A stretch of 64,000 nucleotides of DNA from a virus: IMG/VR virus record IMGVR_UViG_3300009104_000009, positions 19,892 to 83,891 of that record; one strand, written 5' to 3'. The stretch's first letter is position 1. The number at the start of each line of letters is the position of its first letter. The notes beneath the pieces were generated by a model. That model did no database searches and was not told where the DNA came from. It was given only the letters and a program-made list of their open reading frames with translations. This document shows positions 44,948-52,124 of this stretch, piece after piece. The position numbers and the translations under genes were made by a program.

Positions 44948-45100
44948 ATGGAATGTATAGACTTAGTTAATAAAGTACAAGAAATCTATTCCCCTCAACC
45001 AATAGTAATATTCCTACTATTCGGACTTATATTCATGGGAGGAATGATGTTCGAAATGTGTAGAATAAGCGAATCAACCCATAATAAAAAACAACAATGA
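44948..45100 (+). CDS. 50-residue membrane protein
   Basis: AGGAG upstream. MECIDLVNKVQEIY then a transmembrane stretch (IVIFLLFGLIFMGGMMF) and a short polar tail. Part of a run of tiny membrane proteins at 44.6-45.5 kb; could belong to lysis or membrane remodelling. Confidence 0.6.
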   Translation: MECIDLVNKVQEIYSPQPIVIFLLFGLIFMGGMMFEMCRISESTHNKKQQ

Positions 45101-45207
45101 AACCATGGTTTAATACAGCATTAATACTCATGCTTACGTTAATATGGATAGCAATAGGGATACAACTGCACCAGAGATTAAGTCATCTAGAATCTCTTAT
45201 ATTATGA
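45097..45207 (+). CDS. 36-residue membrane peptide
   Basis: ATGA-coupled to both neighbours. MKPWFNTALILMLTLIWIAI forms one membrane helix, followed by a short amphipathic tail (LHQRLSHLESL). Unknown function. Confidence 0.55.
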   Translation: MKPWFNTALILMLTLIWIAIGIQLHQRLSHLESLIL

Positions 45208-45446
45208 AGAAGTATATACACGTAAATCAGGGAAACATTAAAGGTAATCTAAAGACACGTAGAACCGGAAGAAATAAGGAACTCATGCCAGTGATTACTA
45301 TTAAAGAAGGAAAGAAGAATGAATACTGTAATGCAGTCTCTATACTAGGACCATCAAAAGTAATATATGGACACGATAAACCCCTGTTATCTTGTGGTGC
45401 TAGAGTAATAATAGAGACTGAAGCAGAGATAAAAATATTGGAGTAA
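45204..45446 (+). CDS. 80-residue hypothetical protein
   Basis: Start at ATG 45204, coupled by ATGA; a longer frame from 45144 lies within the previous gene. Basic N-terminus (MKKYIHVNQGNIKGNLKTRR), beta-rich centre with two Cys. Not recognised. Confidence 0.6.
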   Translation: MKKYIHVNQGNIKGNLKTRRTGRNKELMPVITIKEGKKNEYCNAVSILGPSKVIYGHDKPLLSCGARVIIETEAEIKILE

Positions 45447-45449
45447 ACA

Positions 45450-45542
45450 ATGATTTGGATAGAATTACCTGTATTAATCATACCAATAGCTATAGTAGTA
45501 TGGTCATATGTAGTGATAACGTATAGTGGATGGGGAAGTTGA
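45450..45542 (+). CDS. 30-residue membrane peptide
   Basis: MIWIELPVLIIPIAIVVWSYV, almost wholly hydrophobic, single membrane helix. Follows the previous stop by 3 bases. Last gene before the non-coding region. Confidence 0.45.
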   Translation: MIWIELPVLIIPIAIVVWSYVVITYSGWGS

Positions 45543-45903
45543 ATAGTAATAGGGTAAAAATCGACCCCGTTTAAAAACGGTTAATTAATATGGTTTAAGT
45601 GAGTGATAAGGCGCATTAATGTCTGTAGAGAGTGGATATAAACGGCGCCTCGCGCAGCAAACGCAAATTTTTTTAAAACGCGCCAAAAATTTCTATATAA
45701 AAGCACACTTTTAATTCGCGATAGAATTAATCAATAAAAGTACACAATTAACTCTATATAGAATCAAAGCCGTTATGAATCGCGATATACAAAAACAGAG
45801 ACTCACTGTGCGAGAGCAATGTGCTCGGGAGAGGGTGGGGAAGCAACGGCAGCAGGGTCTCGTTTCGCGAGCAGGTTTCTGTGAAAAAAATAAAAAAAGA
45901 TTT
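45543..45903 (+). other. hairpin-rich non-coding region
   Basis: No credible gene. Inverted repeats: CCGTT/AACGG near 45573; TTAATTC (45711-45717) with GAATTAA (45724-45730); GAGCA/TGCTC near 45816; CTCG/CGAG near 45867; and a longer pairing of ACAGAGAC near 45795 with GTTTCTGT near 45885 that would enclose an about 100-base GC-richer domain. A-rich tract after 45892. May hold an RNA or replication/regulatory DNA; not assigned. Confidence 0.45.
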
Positions 45904-45904
45904 G

Positions 45905-45988
45905 CAATGATTTCAGCGGGTTAGCGTTAACGCGTTGTTATTATTACGAAACAAAACCGTTGACATTTCTCTCTCGTTGTGATATAAT
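45905..45988 (+). promoter_or_regulatory. consensus early promoter cassette, copy 1
   Basis: TTGACA (45960-45965), 17-base spacer, TATAAT (45983-45988): a perfect sigma70 promoter. Upstream are CAATGATTTCA (45905-45915), a GCGTTAACGC palindrome (45924-45933) and CGAAACAAAACCGTTG overlapping the -35. The same blocks at the same spacing recur at 54215. Drives the gene at 46037; likely strong and early. Confidence 0.85.
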
Positions 45989-46036
45989 ATATATAAAGAA
46001 ATTGAGAAAATCATGAAACAATCGAGAGAGAATATT

Positions 46037-46396
46037 ATGGGAAATGCAGTTCACGTTACTACGGCAGTAAGAGAAAACTACGGCGCACACGACTGGGATG
46101 GCGTCGGTGAATGTCCGCAGTATTGGAAGTGCAAAGGTGGTGATGACTACATCATCATTGACGCCCCTTCGGTTGATGATGCCGTTGATTTCGTATATAG
46201 TTATATTGTAGGGGATCCTAGCGTATACGTTGAGGAGACCATTTTAGGTGGCGTTGAAGTCGCTGCCGATTTCAAGACGGAACTGGAGGAGTATGCTTCC
46301 GAGAGTTTCGCAACTCGCGTCGAATGGTCTAAACGATTCGACAAGTTTCCAACCAATAAACTTTCAACATATAATATAAATTATGAAGCCGCTTGA
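46037..46396 (+). CDS. early hypothetical protein
   Basis: 119 residues from ATG 46037, chosen because GAGAGAGA lies just upstream, as at several other early genes; ATG 46013 is an upstream in-frame alternative. VRENYGAHDWDGVGECPQYWKCKGG is Trp/Cys/Gly-rich, then an acidic C-terminal helix region. First gene after the consensus promoter, so perhaps a host-takeover protein. Not recognised. Confidence 0.7.
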   Translation: MGNAVHVTTAVRENYGAHDWDGVGECPQYWKCKGGDDYIIIDAPSVDDAVDFVYSYIVGDPSVYVEETILGGVEVAADFKTELEEYASESFATRVEWSKRFDKFPTNKLSTYNINYEAA

Positions 46397-46634
46397 ACCG
46401 CTAGCAGAATCACAAAGTCACTGTAATGAATTCGGTGAAAAAATCGTCAATGAAATCACACAGTTAGAAGCAGACATAGCAGCTTGGAAAGCATCAGACC
46501 GGACAGACATAGCTCTCTATAATACACTAGAAAAAACCATAGAGAAGCTGTCCGGCGCTGTAGAGATATATGAACAGGACGTAGCAGAACACGAATACTT
46601 AATTAACGTACATGACGGCGAGCTACTCAACTAG
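46383..46634 (+). CDS. early helical hypothetical protein
   Basis: 83 residues, acidic, predicted coiled coil (IVNEITQLEADIAAWKAS, NTLEKTIEKLSGAVEIYEQ). Overlaps the previous gene by 14 bases. A strong hairpin follows 9 bases after the stop. Confidence 0.65.
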   Translation: MKPLEPLAESQSHCNEFGEKIVNEITQLEADIAAWKASDRTDIALYNTLEKTIEKLSGAVEIYEQDVAEHEYLINVHDGELLN

Positions 46635-46643
46635 CTGCCGCAA

Positions 46644-46686
46644 CAGGTGCAACGCGCTTCCATCTCTCTCGCCGCCGTTGCACCTG
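46644..46686 (+). terminator. strong hairpin, probable terminator
   Basis: CAGGTGCAACG (46644-46654) and CGTTGCACCTG (46676-46686) are perfect 11-base inverted repeats with a 21-base loop. The following CCTTATT has few T, so intrinsic termination would be weak; it may instead be an RNA-processing or 3'-end-protecting hairpin. Confidence 0.55.
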
Positions 46687-46719
46687 CCTTATTAACTAAG
46701 AGAGATATTGCTAAGCGCC

Positions 46720-47240
46720 TATACGATAGAACAGGACTGATCGTAATCAGCTGTTACGGATATAGGTGTTATGTGAGCTGAGATGATATATGGTGCGCTT
46801 AATCTCTATGGACATATTATAGGCTCAGCTCATGCTACTATATATAATAGACATGGCGGTCTTAGGCTTGCGAGAAATGCAGGAAGTCACATCAGACGTA
46901 CCTATAATAGACCGCCACCCGATTAGGGCGCCTGGAGTGTCGTTCCAGCGGCACGCGTCCTGACCTTTGAATAGAGATATAGGAGCAGGAGACAATTGTA
47001 TTACTGTCTGCAACACTAGACTACAAGCTACGGCCTAACACTTAGTGGCTGAGGTGGTCCCGGGTATTACCTTAGTAGAGACGTGTCTTTTTATCCTGCT
47101 CCTTCTAACAGCATATAATAGTACACAGTTAGCAGTTGATAGTATGAGTGATTAATAGTACACCCCCCACCTGAAATACAGTGTCGAGGAAATCGCCCGA
47201 CCCTATAGGCTTAGCATCGAGAGTATACCTAAGCCGTAAA
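46720..47240 (+). ncRNA. candidate large structured non-coding RNA
   Basis: About 800 bases between genes carry nested and long-range inverted repeats and markedly higher GC than the genes around. Pairs seen: TGAGCTGAG 46774/CTCAGCTCA 46824; GGCGGTCT 46855/AGACCGCC 46909; CTGGA/TCCAG near 46931; AGGAGCAGGA 46981/TCCTGCTCCT 47094; AGACA/TGTCT near 46990; GGCTTAG 47208/CTAAGCC 47229. This resembles giant ornate phage RNAs (GOLLD or ROOL classes, often near tRNAs), but I could not match a conserved core. Strand is assumed from the neighbours. Confidence 0.5.
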
Positions 47241-47253
47241 CAAAAATTTTTTT
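47208..47253 (+). terminator. hairpin followed by T run
   Basis: GGCTTAG (47208-47214) pairs with CTAAGCC (47229-47235) around a 14-base loop, then GTAAACAAAAA and seven T (47247-47253). The T run starts 11 bases after the stem, so it is an imperfect intrinsic terminator; it would end the proposed structured RNA. Confidence 0.45.
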
Positions 47254-47371
47254 ACTATATGATTATCACCGCATTCGAGTCTACTCTTCCACATACCAGA
47301 GCAGGTCCTAGTAGTACAGAGCAAGACATAGCGGTCTTTCAAATACCGTTTCCTCAAGGGGACCGGGTCTC

Positions 47372-47390
47372 GGAAAAAAAATTTTTTTCC
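47372..47390 (+). terminator. AT-rich perfect palindrome, possible terminator
   Basis: GG, eight A, seven T, CC form a 19-base perfect palindrome, preceded by CCGGGTCTCGG. It lies directly before the -35 of the promoter at 47391 and could insulate it from upstream transcription. Confidence 0.35.
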
Positions 47391-47419
47391 TTGATTTTTT
47401 AGCCTAAACGAGTTATAAT
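47391..47419 (+). promoter_or_regulatory. sigma70-type promoter, TTGATT-17-TATAAT
   Basis: TTGATT 47391-47396 and TATAAT 47414-47419, 17-base spacer. Transcription would start near 47426 with an about 44-base leader to ATG 47470. Confidence 0.65.
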
Positions 47420-47469
47420 AATATATGTTTTAACTTAACACAACCAGATAATACTAACGAAGACAGATC

Positions 47470-48258
47470 ATGGCAAAAGCGAAATTATATAAGTTTAATA
47501 ATTCCAAATATACGATGAGAGAACTAGCAGAGCTATTCGAGCTTTCGTATTGCAGGATGAGCAACTTAATGAATCAATTTAAAGGTAATGCAGACGCAGT
47601 GTTTGCCGATAGGCAAACTGGTGACGGTTCTAAATCCGGTAAGTCACCGAAACGTTTCAATGTAGGAAAAGGAACGCTTCTGAGTGTTGCTGAAATAGCG
47701 GCAAAGACCGGATATAGTAAAGCTGCGATTAGCGGTAAGATTAAGCGCGGAATAAAAGGGAGCACACTCCTAGAGAAGAAGAGAGTAAAACCATTGTATG
47801 CTATAGAGTTGAAAGAAGAGGGAAGCGTTGTGAAGAAACTCCCTAACACGGTAAGAGCGGATAAGAATCGCATAGGTCGTGTAGCTGTAACCGATATAGA
47901 TGACAAGTTACAGATTAGAAACGCAATGGAGGACTATGTAGCAAATGGAGGCACTATAGAGAAAGTGTCATCAGATGGAACTGTGAAAGGTAACAGTTGG
48001 AAAGCACAAGCAAAGAGAAGTTGGAAGAAGCGTGTAGCTACAAGCAAGAGGCCACTAACAGTAGTCACAGATGAACGGGGAGAGATTAAAGGCGGGAAGA
48101 TGAAACCAATAGATGTAGATGATTTCATAGCTACCTTGGAAGCGGAAAGAGATCAACGGAAAGCTGCCCAAGAGTTGATGGGTTTAGAAGGGGTAGCGGA
48201 TAGTATAGACTATGTAGAGAAGATAGAGAAGGATGGGATCTTGCGAACTGATTACTGA
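47470..48258 (+). CDS. putative helix-turn-helix DNA-binding protein
   Basis: 262 residues, basic. Two possible HTH segments: TMRELAELFELSYCRMSNLMNQF (about 17-40) and LSVAEIAAKTGYSKAAISGKIKRG (about 75-98), both with the A-x3-G/L-x-S pattern of HTH domains. A charged central region and an acidic C-terminal helix follow. Own sigma70 promoter upstream. A phage transcription regulator is the best guess. Confidence 0.65.
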   Translation: MAKAKLYKFNNSKYTMRELAELFELSYCRMSNLMNQFKGNADAVFADRQTGDGSKSGKSPKRFNVGKGTLLSVAEIAAKTGYSKAAISGKIKRGIKGSTLLEKKRVKPLYAIELKEEGSVVKKLPNTVRADKNRIGRVAVTDIDDKLQIRNAMEDYVANGGTIEKVSSDGTVKGNSWKAQAKRSWKKRVATSKRPLTVVTDERGEIKGGKMKPIDVDDFIATLEAERDQRKAAQELMGLEGVADSIDYVEKIEKDGILRTDY

Positions 48259-48628
48259 TCCAGAAATTGGTCTATTCGATGGAGAGAAAAAAACCGTCGC
48301 GCGGAAGGGGGCTTCGCCCCCTAAGTCTCTAATAAATAATCAGCCTACGGCTAAAGGAGTAGAGAGTTTGGGTAATTGGATGAAACGCGCGCTGGCCGCG
48401 TGTGGGATAGTTGAGGTTCCTGTTAGTGTTAGATCGGAACTAGTAAATGATAGAAGAAGTCATTGTGCTTTGTTGGTGACTTATCCTTCTGGAAGAATGA
48501 GAGGTTGGATCTTTAATAGCGTGAAAGATGTCCGCGAGTTTGAAGAAGAAAATTCTGAGTGTAAATGCTTGCGAATGGAAAGAGTTCCGACTGAATGGTA
48601 TAATGGGGTAAATGACTCTAAGGGCTGA
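48233..48628 (+). CDS. hypothetical protein with GC-rich hairpin insert
   Basis: 131 residues, overlapping the HTH gene by 26 bases. Residues about 25-45 are encoded by a stretch with AGGGGGC-TTC-GCCCCCT (near 48307) and AGCC-TAC-GGCT (near 48342) hairpins, unlike the AT-rich surroundings. The remainder (NWMKRALAACGIVEV, HCALLVTYPSGRMRGWIF) looks like a small alpha/beta domain. Not recognised. Confidence 0.6.
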   Translation: MGSCELITDPEIGLFDGEKKTVARKGASPPKSLINNQPTAKGVESLGNWMKRALAACGIVEVPVSVRSELVNDRRSHCALLVTYPSGRMRGWIFNSVKDVREFEEENSECKCLRMERVPTEWYNGVNDSKG

Positions 48629-48737
48629 AAAGGGGGGCGGACCCGAGTACGGACCCGGTGAGATCTACCTAAATGAAGTTAAGAGGACTATCAATAAGGC
48701 CCGCAGGTTACGCGCCGCAGGGATGAAGATAGGATAG
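48612..48737 (+). CDS. 41-residue basic peptide, hypothetical
   Basis: MTLRAEKGGGPEYGPGEIY then a basic helix (NEVKRTINKARRLRAAGMKIG). GGGG upstream could serve as ribosome site. Overlaps the previous gene by 17 bases. Modest support. Confidence 0.45.
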   Translation: MTLRAEKGGGPEYGPGEIYLNEVKRTINKARRLRAAGMKIG

Positions 48738-48758
48738 TTTAGGCTCTTCCCCATTTAT

Positions 48759-48833
48759 TGCCTAGTAGTTCAGAGGTAGAACGTCTGACTGTTAATCAGA
48801 ATGTCGCTGGTTCGATCCCAGCCTAGGCAGCCA
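48759..48833 (+). tRNA. tRNA-Asn (anticodon GTT)
   Basis: Acceptor TGCCTAG/CTAGGCA, anticodon arm TCTGA-CTGTTAA-TCAGA with GTT at 48791-48793, T arm GCTGG-TTCGATC-CCAGC, discriminator G and encoded CCA. Reads AAC/AAU. Confidence 0.96.
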
Positions 48834-48846
48834 ATCTAAATATAGT

Positions 48847-49194
48847 ATGGGAAACTTTTTAGGAAAATTACTTGAAGCTATATTAGATTTCATCTGGCAG
48901 ATGCTCTGGAAGAAAGGTGAGAAGAAGAATAGAAAGAAGTCTCTAAAGCAATTTTGGAAAGATCATAAAGCGGAGGAGAAAAAGAAAGCAGATGATTTAT
49001 GGGCTCTTCCGTTCAAGGAAAAAGTTAAACGAAGTTTTAGTTTTATGTTCTGGTTAATATTTTGGGGGATTGCGATTGGAGTTATATTTGGTTTTCTTGC
49101 GGTATATGCTCCGGTAGTATTTAAGTGGGTCTTATTAGTTATAGATGGGTCATGGATATCTGAACTAAGAGAACCTGGATCACAATGGAAATAG
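48847..49194 (+). CDS. membrane protein, hypothetical
   Basis: 115 residues: an amphipathic N-terminus, a highly basic middle (KKGEKKNRKKSLKQFWKDHK), then a long hydrophobic region at about 66-98 (FMFWLIFWGIAIGVIFGFLAV) that can cross the membrane once. Function unknown. Confidence 0.6.
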   Translation: MGNFLGKLLEAILDFIWQMLWKKGEKKNRKKSLKQFWKDHKAEEKKKADDLWALPFKEKVKRSFSFMFWLIFWGIAIGVIFGFLAVYAPVVFKWVLLVIDGSWISELREPGSQWK

Positions 49195-49200
49195 GAGATT

Positions 49201-49383
49201 ATGAGTATAGAGATTATTTTGTTTATAGTAGGTTATGTGGTTAGTTTTTTATTCGGTTATTCTATTGCATGGCAAAGGGCAACGGGAGTGATTGCTAGTA
49301 AGACAGTAGACATGTTAGAAGCTCAAGGATATTTAAAGACTAAGAAGGTAGGCAATGAAACTGAAATAGTAAAGGTTCAATGA
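49201..49383 (+). CDS. 60-residue membrane protein
   Basis: GGAG upstream. One N-terminal membrane helix (IEIILFIVGYVVSFLFGYSIAW) and a short cytoplasmic tail. ATGA overlap with prs. Confidence 0.6.
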   Translation: MSIEIILFIVGYVVSFLFGYSIAWQRATGVIASKTVDMLEAQGYLKTKKVGNETEIVKVQ

Positions 49384-50342
49384 AAATTATCGCAGGTAAT
49401 TCAAATAAGGATTTAGCTTTATCAATTGCTCAATATTGTAAACAACCATTATGTGAAATAGAATTAGTTAAATTTGCTGACAATGAAGTGTCATGTATGA
49501 TCAAAGAGAATGTGCGTGGCGAAGATGTATTCATTATTCAGAGTACGTGTAATCCTGCTAATGATCATTTAATGGAGATGTTGGTATTAATAGATGCTTG
49601 TAGGAGAGCATCAGTTAAAAGTGTAACAGCGGTGATTCCTTATTTCGGTTATGCAAGACAAGATAGAAAACCTGTTTCCAGAACACCTATAACATCTAAA
49701 TTAGTAGCTAAGATGTTAGAAGCGGCAGGTGCTGATAGAATAGTAACAATGGATTTACATGCCGGACAGATACAAGGGTTCTTTAATATTCCGGTGGATG
49801 ATTTAAGTTCAAAGCCTTTGTTCGTAGAGGACCTGAAAGCTGGAAGAGAATGGGGTGATATTGAACAAGTAATAATTTCTCCGGATGCTGGTGGAGTTGC
49901 TAGAGCAAGAAAGGTTGCAAAGAAATTAGATCTGGAAATAGCGATCATTGATAAACGTAGAGAAAAAGCTAATCAAGTTGCATCAATGAATGTTATTGGA
50001 GATGTAGAAGGAAAGAGATGTGTTATTGTTGATGATATAATTGATACAGGTGGAACACTTATTCAAGCAGCAGAAGCATTATTAGAAAGAGGTGCTGAAT
50101 CTGTTGAAGCATATATAACACATGGAGTTTTAAGTAAAGGTGGAAAACAAAGAATAGAAGAATCTGAAGCTATAACTAAATTAGTAATAACAGATACAAT
50201 ACCAAATAGTGAATCGTGGATTAATCCTGAAAGACAATTACCAGCTATACAAGCAGTAAGGATATTACCAGTGGCACCTGTATTTGCTGAAGCGATTAGA
50301 AGAATAAATCATAATGAATCAATTTCGATATTATTTGAATGA
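49380..50342 (+). CDS. prs: ribose-phosphate pyrophosphokinase (PRPP synthase)
   Basis: 320 residues, full length. YFGYARQDRK (ATP/flexible loop), DLHAGQIQGFF, SPDAGGVARA and the PRPP loop CVIVDDIIDTGGT are all intact. Makes PRPP from ribose 5-phosphate and ATP, the substrate for the PyrE-like enzyme at 41733 and for purine, pyrimidine and NAD synthesis. ATGA overlaps couple it to both neighbours. prs genes occur in several large phages. Confidence 0.96.
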   Translation: MKIIAGNSNKDLALSIAQYCKQPLCEIELVKFADNEVSCMIKENVRGEDVFIIQSTCNPANDHLMEMLVLIDACRRASVKSVTAVIPYFGYARQDRKPVSRTPITSKLVAKMLEAAGADRIVTMDLHAGQIQGFFNIPVDDLSSKPLFVEDLKAGREWGDIEQVIISPDAGGVARARKVAKKLDLEIAIIDKRREKANQVASMNVIGDVEGKRCVIVDDIIDTGGTLIQAAEALLERGAESVEAYITHGVLSKGGKQRIEESEAITKLVITDTIPNSESWINPERQLPAIQAVRILPVAPVFAEAIRRINHNESISILFE

Positions 50343-51700
50343 ATCCTAAAACACATCCGACATATTGTCACTATCCATTTAAAGCCATGACTTTTAAGAA
50401 GTGGTCTAAGGATGGTAAGAGACCTATTAATGTTACACCTTGCTGTATGATGATGAATCCTGTAGAGCAAGAAGATGAGGAACCGGATAAGCATTATAAT
50501 ATGGGGCTTACCGAAGATGTGTTAAAGGGAAAGAATCCTTTAGAAATATTTAATTCGGAACCATATGAAAAGCTAAGAAATGATTTATCAAATGGTATAA
50601 AGAATGAAGCATGTACTGTTTGCTGGAAACAAGAAGAAGACGGTTTAGAATCATTTAGACAATGTTCTGATTTATATGGTGGTTCTGAAGGTTTATTTGA
50701 GTTTGACATAACCCTTTCTAACCTATGCAATTTAGCGTGTAGAATGTGCAATATGGGAAGTTCTCACCAAATAGGTAAGGATATAAAGGAATTGATCAAG
50801 ACAGGTTATTATGATGACTTTCAGGAGGCTAGCAATAGAGCAATGCCACAAGAGAAAGGTGTTGTATATGATTCTTCTTCAAATGATGTTATTGATTGGT
50901 TGATGAATAATACTCATCAGATAACAATGTTGAAAGCATCTGGTGGAGAACCTTTTTACGATAGAAGAGTTATAAAGGTATTAGAAAAATATGCTAAAGA
51001 TGGAACTGCAAAGAATACAACATTAAAGTTTCATACTAATGCTACTCAGTTTACACCCGAGTTAGCAAATTTATTAAATGAATTTAAAAGTCAAAATCAT
51101 ACGTTTAGTATAGATGGTACAGGTAAGGTTTATAATTATATTCGACATCTATCTGATTGGGATAAATTAAATGAGAGTCTAGATAATTATTTCAGTACAT
51201 GTACTAATATCGACAATCAATATTTTAATATGGTATTGTCTGGTCTTAATGTTTTAAATGCGGCTGACTATATAGAATGGGTTTGTAATAAATGTGAATA
51301 TTATAATGTTCCTAATTACTATATACATTTTTCAGAAATTTTTCCATATAATAGAGGAACAGCAGTTAGGAATGTATATAATCATTTGTTAGAAAAAGCT
51401 CTAGATAGAATTATAGAAATTATAGATGATGGTATAGCGTATGTTGCTCCTTCAGATACAGTTCAAGCTACTATAAGGGGCAAAGAATATAAAGCATGGT
51501 ATAGATTTGATTTACATAATCTAGTAGCACAAATACAAAACGGTATAAAGTTTGGTAATGGTACCTTTAAAAAATTAAAAGTAGAAACTGTTCTCCTAGA
51601 TCATGTTAGAGATCAGTGGTATGGGGATTACTTAGATAGAGACTTAACCGATCACTTAATTAAAGAGATTGTTATGCATCCCGATATACCGACGTTTTAA
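50339..51700 (+). CDS. twitch-domain radical SAM protein
   Basis: 453 residues. N-terminal TPCC and ACTVC pairs, radical SAM motif C130-x3-C134-x2-C137 (LCNLACRMC), KASGGEP as the SAM motif, and FSIDGTG with LNVLNAADY in the barrel. A larger relative of the gene at 39700. The extra Cys may hold an auxiliary cluster. Substrate unknown. Confidence 0.87.
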   Translation: MNPKTHPTYCHYPFKAMTFKKWSKDGKRPINVTPCCMMMNPVEQEDEEPDKHYNMGLTEDVLKGKNPLEIFNSEPYEKLRNDLSNGIKNEACTVCWKQEEDGLESFRQCSDLYGGSEGLFEFDITLSNLCNLACRMCNMGSSHQIGKDIKELIKTGYYDDFQEASNRAMPQEKGVVYDSSSNDVIDWLMNNTHQITMLKASGGEPFYDRRVIKVLEKYAKDGTAKNTTLKFHTNATQFTPELANLLNEFKSQNHTFSIDGTGKVYNYIRHLSDWDKLNESLDNYFSTCTNIDNQYFNMVLSGLNVLNAADYIEWVCNKCEYYNVPNYYIHFSEIFPYNRGTAVRNVYNHLLEKALDRIIEIIDDGIAYVAPSDTVQATIRGKEYKAWYRFDLHNLVAQIQNGIKFGNGTFKKLKVETVLLDHVRDQWYGDYLDRDLTDHLIKEIVMHPDIPTF

Positions 51701-51707
51701 AGAGATT

Positions 51708-51845
51708 AAGAGATGTTGTTGTGTAGTGCGATCAGATGACTACTGATCAATAGCTACCGCGGCCGATTTCGTCACCGGCTCATTGAAATTGGTTCACAGA
51801 AAGGGCTTTATATCAAACCCTAGAATTGGTGGAATTGCATCTCTT
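51708..51845 (+). ncRNA. structured element upstream of the tRNA cluster
   Basis: AAGAGATG (51708-51715) and CATCTCTT (51838-51845) are perfect complements enclosing 122 bases with a GATCAG-7-CTGATC hairpin (51730-51748), an AGGG/CCCT pair near 51812-51831 and no credible gene. It could be a small RNA or a leader that guides tRNA processing. No known class recognised. Confidence 0.35.
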
Positions 51846-51852
51846 ATATTTT

Positions 51853-51938
51853 GGGGAGGCTGTGCAAGTGGTGAGCTCAACAGACTGTAAATCTGCCGTC
51901 TAACGACTGTGGCGGTTCAACTCCGTCCCTCCCCACCA
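51853..51938 (+). tRNA. tRNA-Tyr (anticodon GTA)
   Basis: 86 bases with acceptor GGGGAGG/CCTCCCC, anticodon arm CAGA-CTGTAAA-TCTG, GTA at 51887-51889, a long variable arm (class II) as expected for bacterial tRNA-Tyr, discriminator A and encoded CCA. Confidence 0.94.
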
Positions 51939-51955
51939 TTGTAGCTAAAATAAAA

Positions 51956-52029
51956 GCGAGTGTCGTATAATGGTATTACCTTAGGCTTCCAACCTAATGA
52001 CGCGGGTTCGATTCCTGTCACTCGCTCCA
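51956..52029 (+). tRNA. tRNA-Gly (anticodon TCC)
   Basis: 74 bases, acceptor GCGAGTG/CACTCGC, anticodon arm TTAGG-CTTCCAA-CCTAA with TCC at 51988-51990, T arm with GGTTCGATTCC, discriminator T and CCA. Reads GGA/GGG; GGA is frequent in the fibre genes here. Confidence 0.95.
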
Positions 52030-52034
52030 GTATT

Positions 52035-52112
52035 GGTCCCATCGTCTAGTTAGGCCTAGGACGCCGGCTTGTCACGCCGGTAACATGGGTTCGAATCCCA
52101 TTGGGACCGCCA
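52035..52112 (+). tRNA. tRNA-Asp (anticodon GTC)
   Basis: 78 bases, acceptor GGTCCCA/TGGGACC, anticodon arm CCGGC-TTGTCAC-GCCGG with GTC at 52071-52073, T arm GGGTTCGAATCCC, discriminator G and CCA. Only 5 bases separate it from tRNA-Gly. Confidence 0.95.
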
Positions 52113-52124
52113 TAAAGATATAGT

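Noticed and set aside
46825-47016. Reverse-strand 63-residue frame in the non-coding region
   Set aside because: No other gene is on the reverse strand, and it crosses several strong inverted repeats; it is better explained as structured RNA.
47181-47402. 73-residue frame as a gene
   Set aside because: No ribosome site, low-complexity end, and it runs through the terminator hairpin and AT palindrome of the non-coding region.
51730-51748. A further tRNA before tRNA-Tyr
   Set aside because: The hairpin looks like an anticodon arm, but no acceptor pair with CCA or GGTTC T arm can be found around it.
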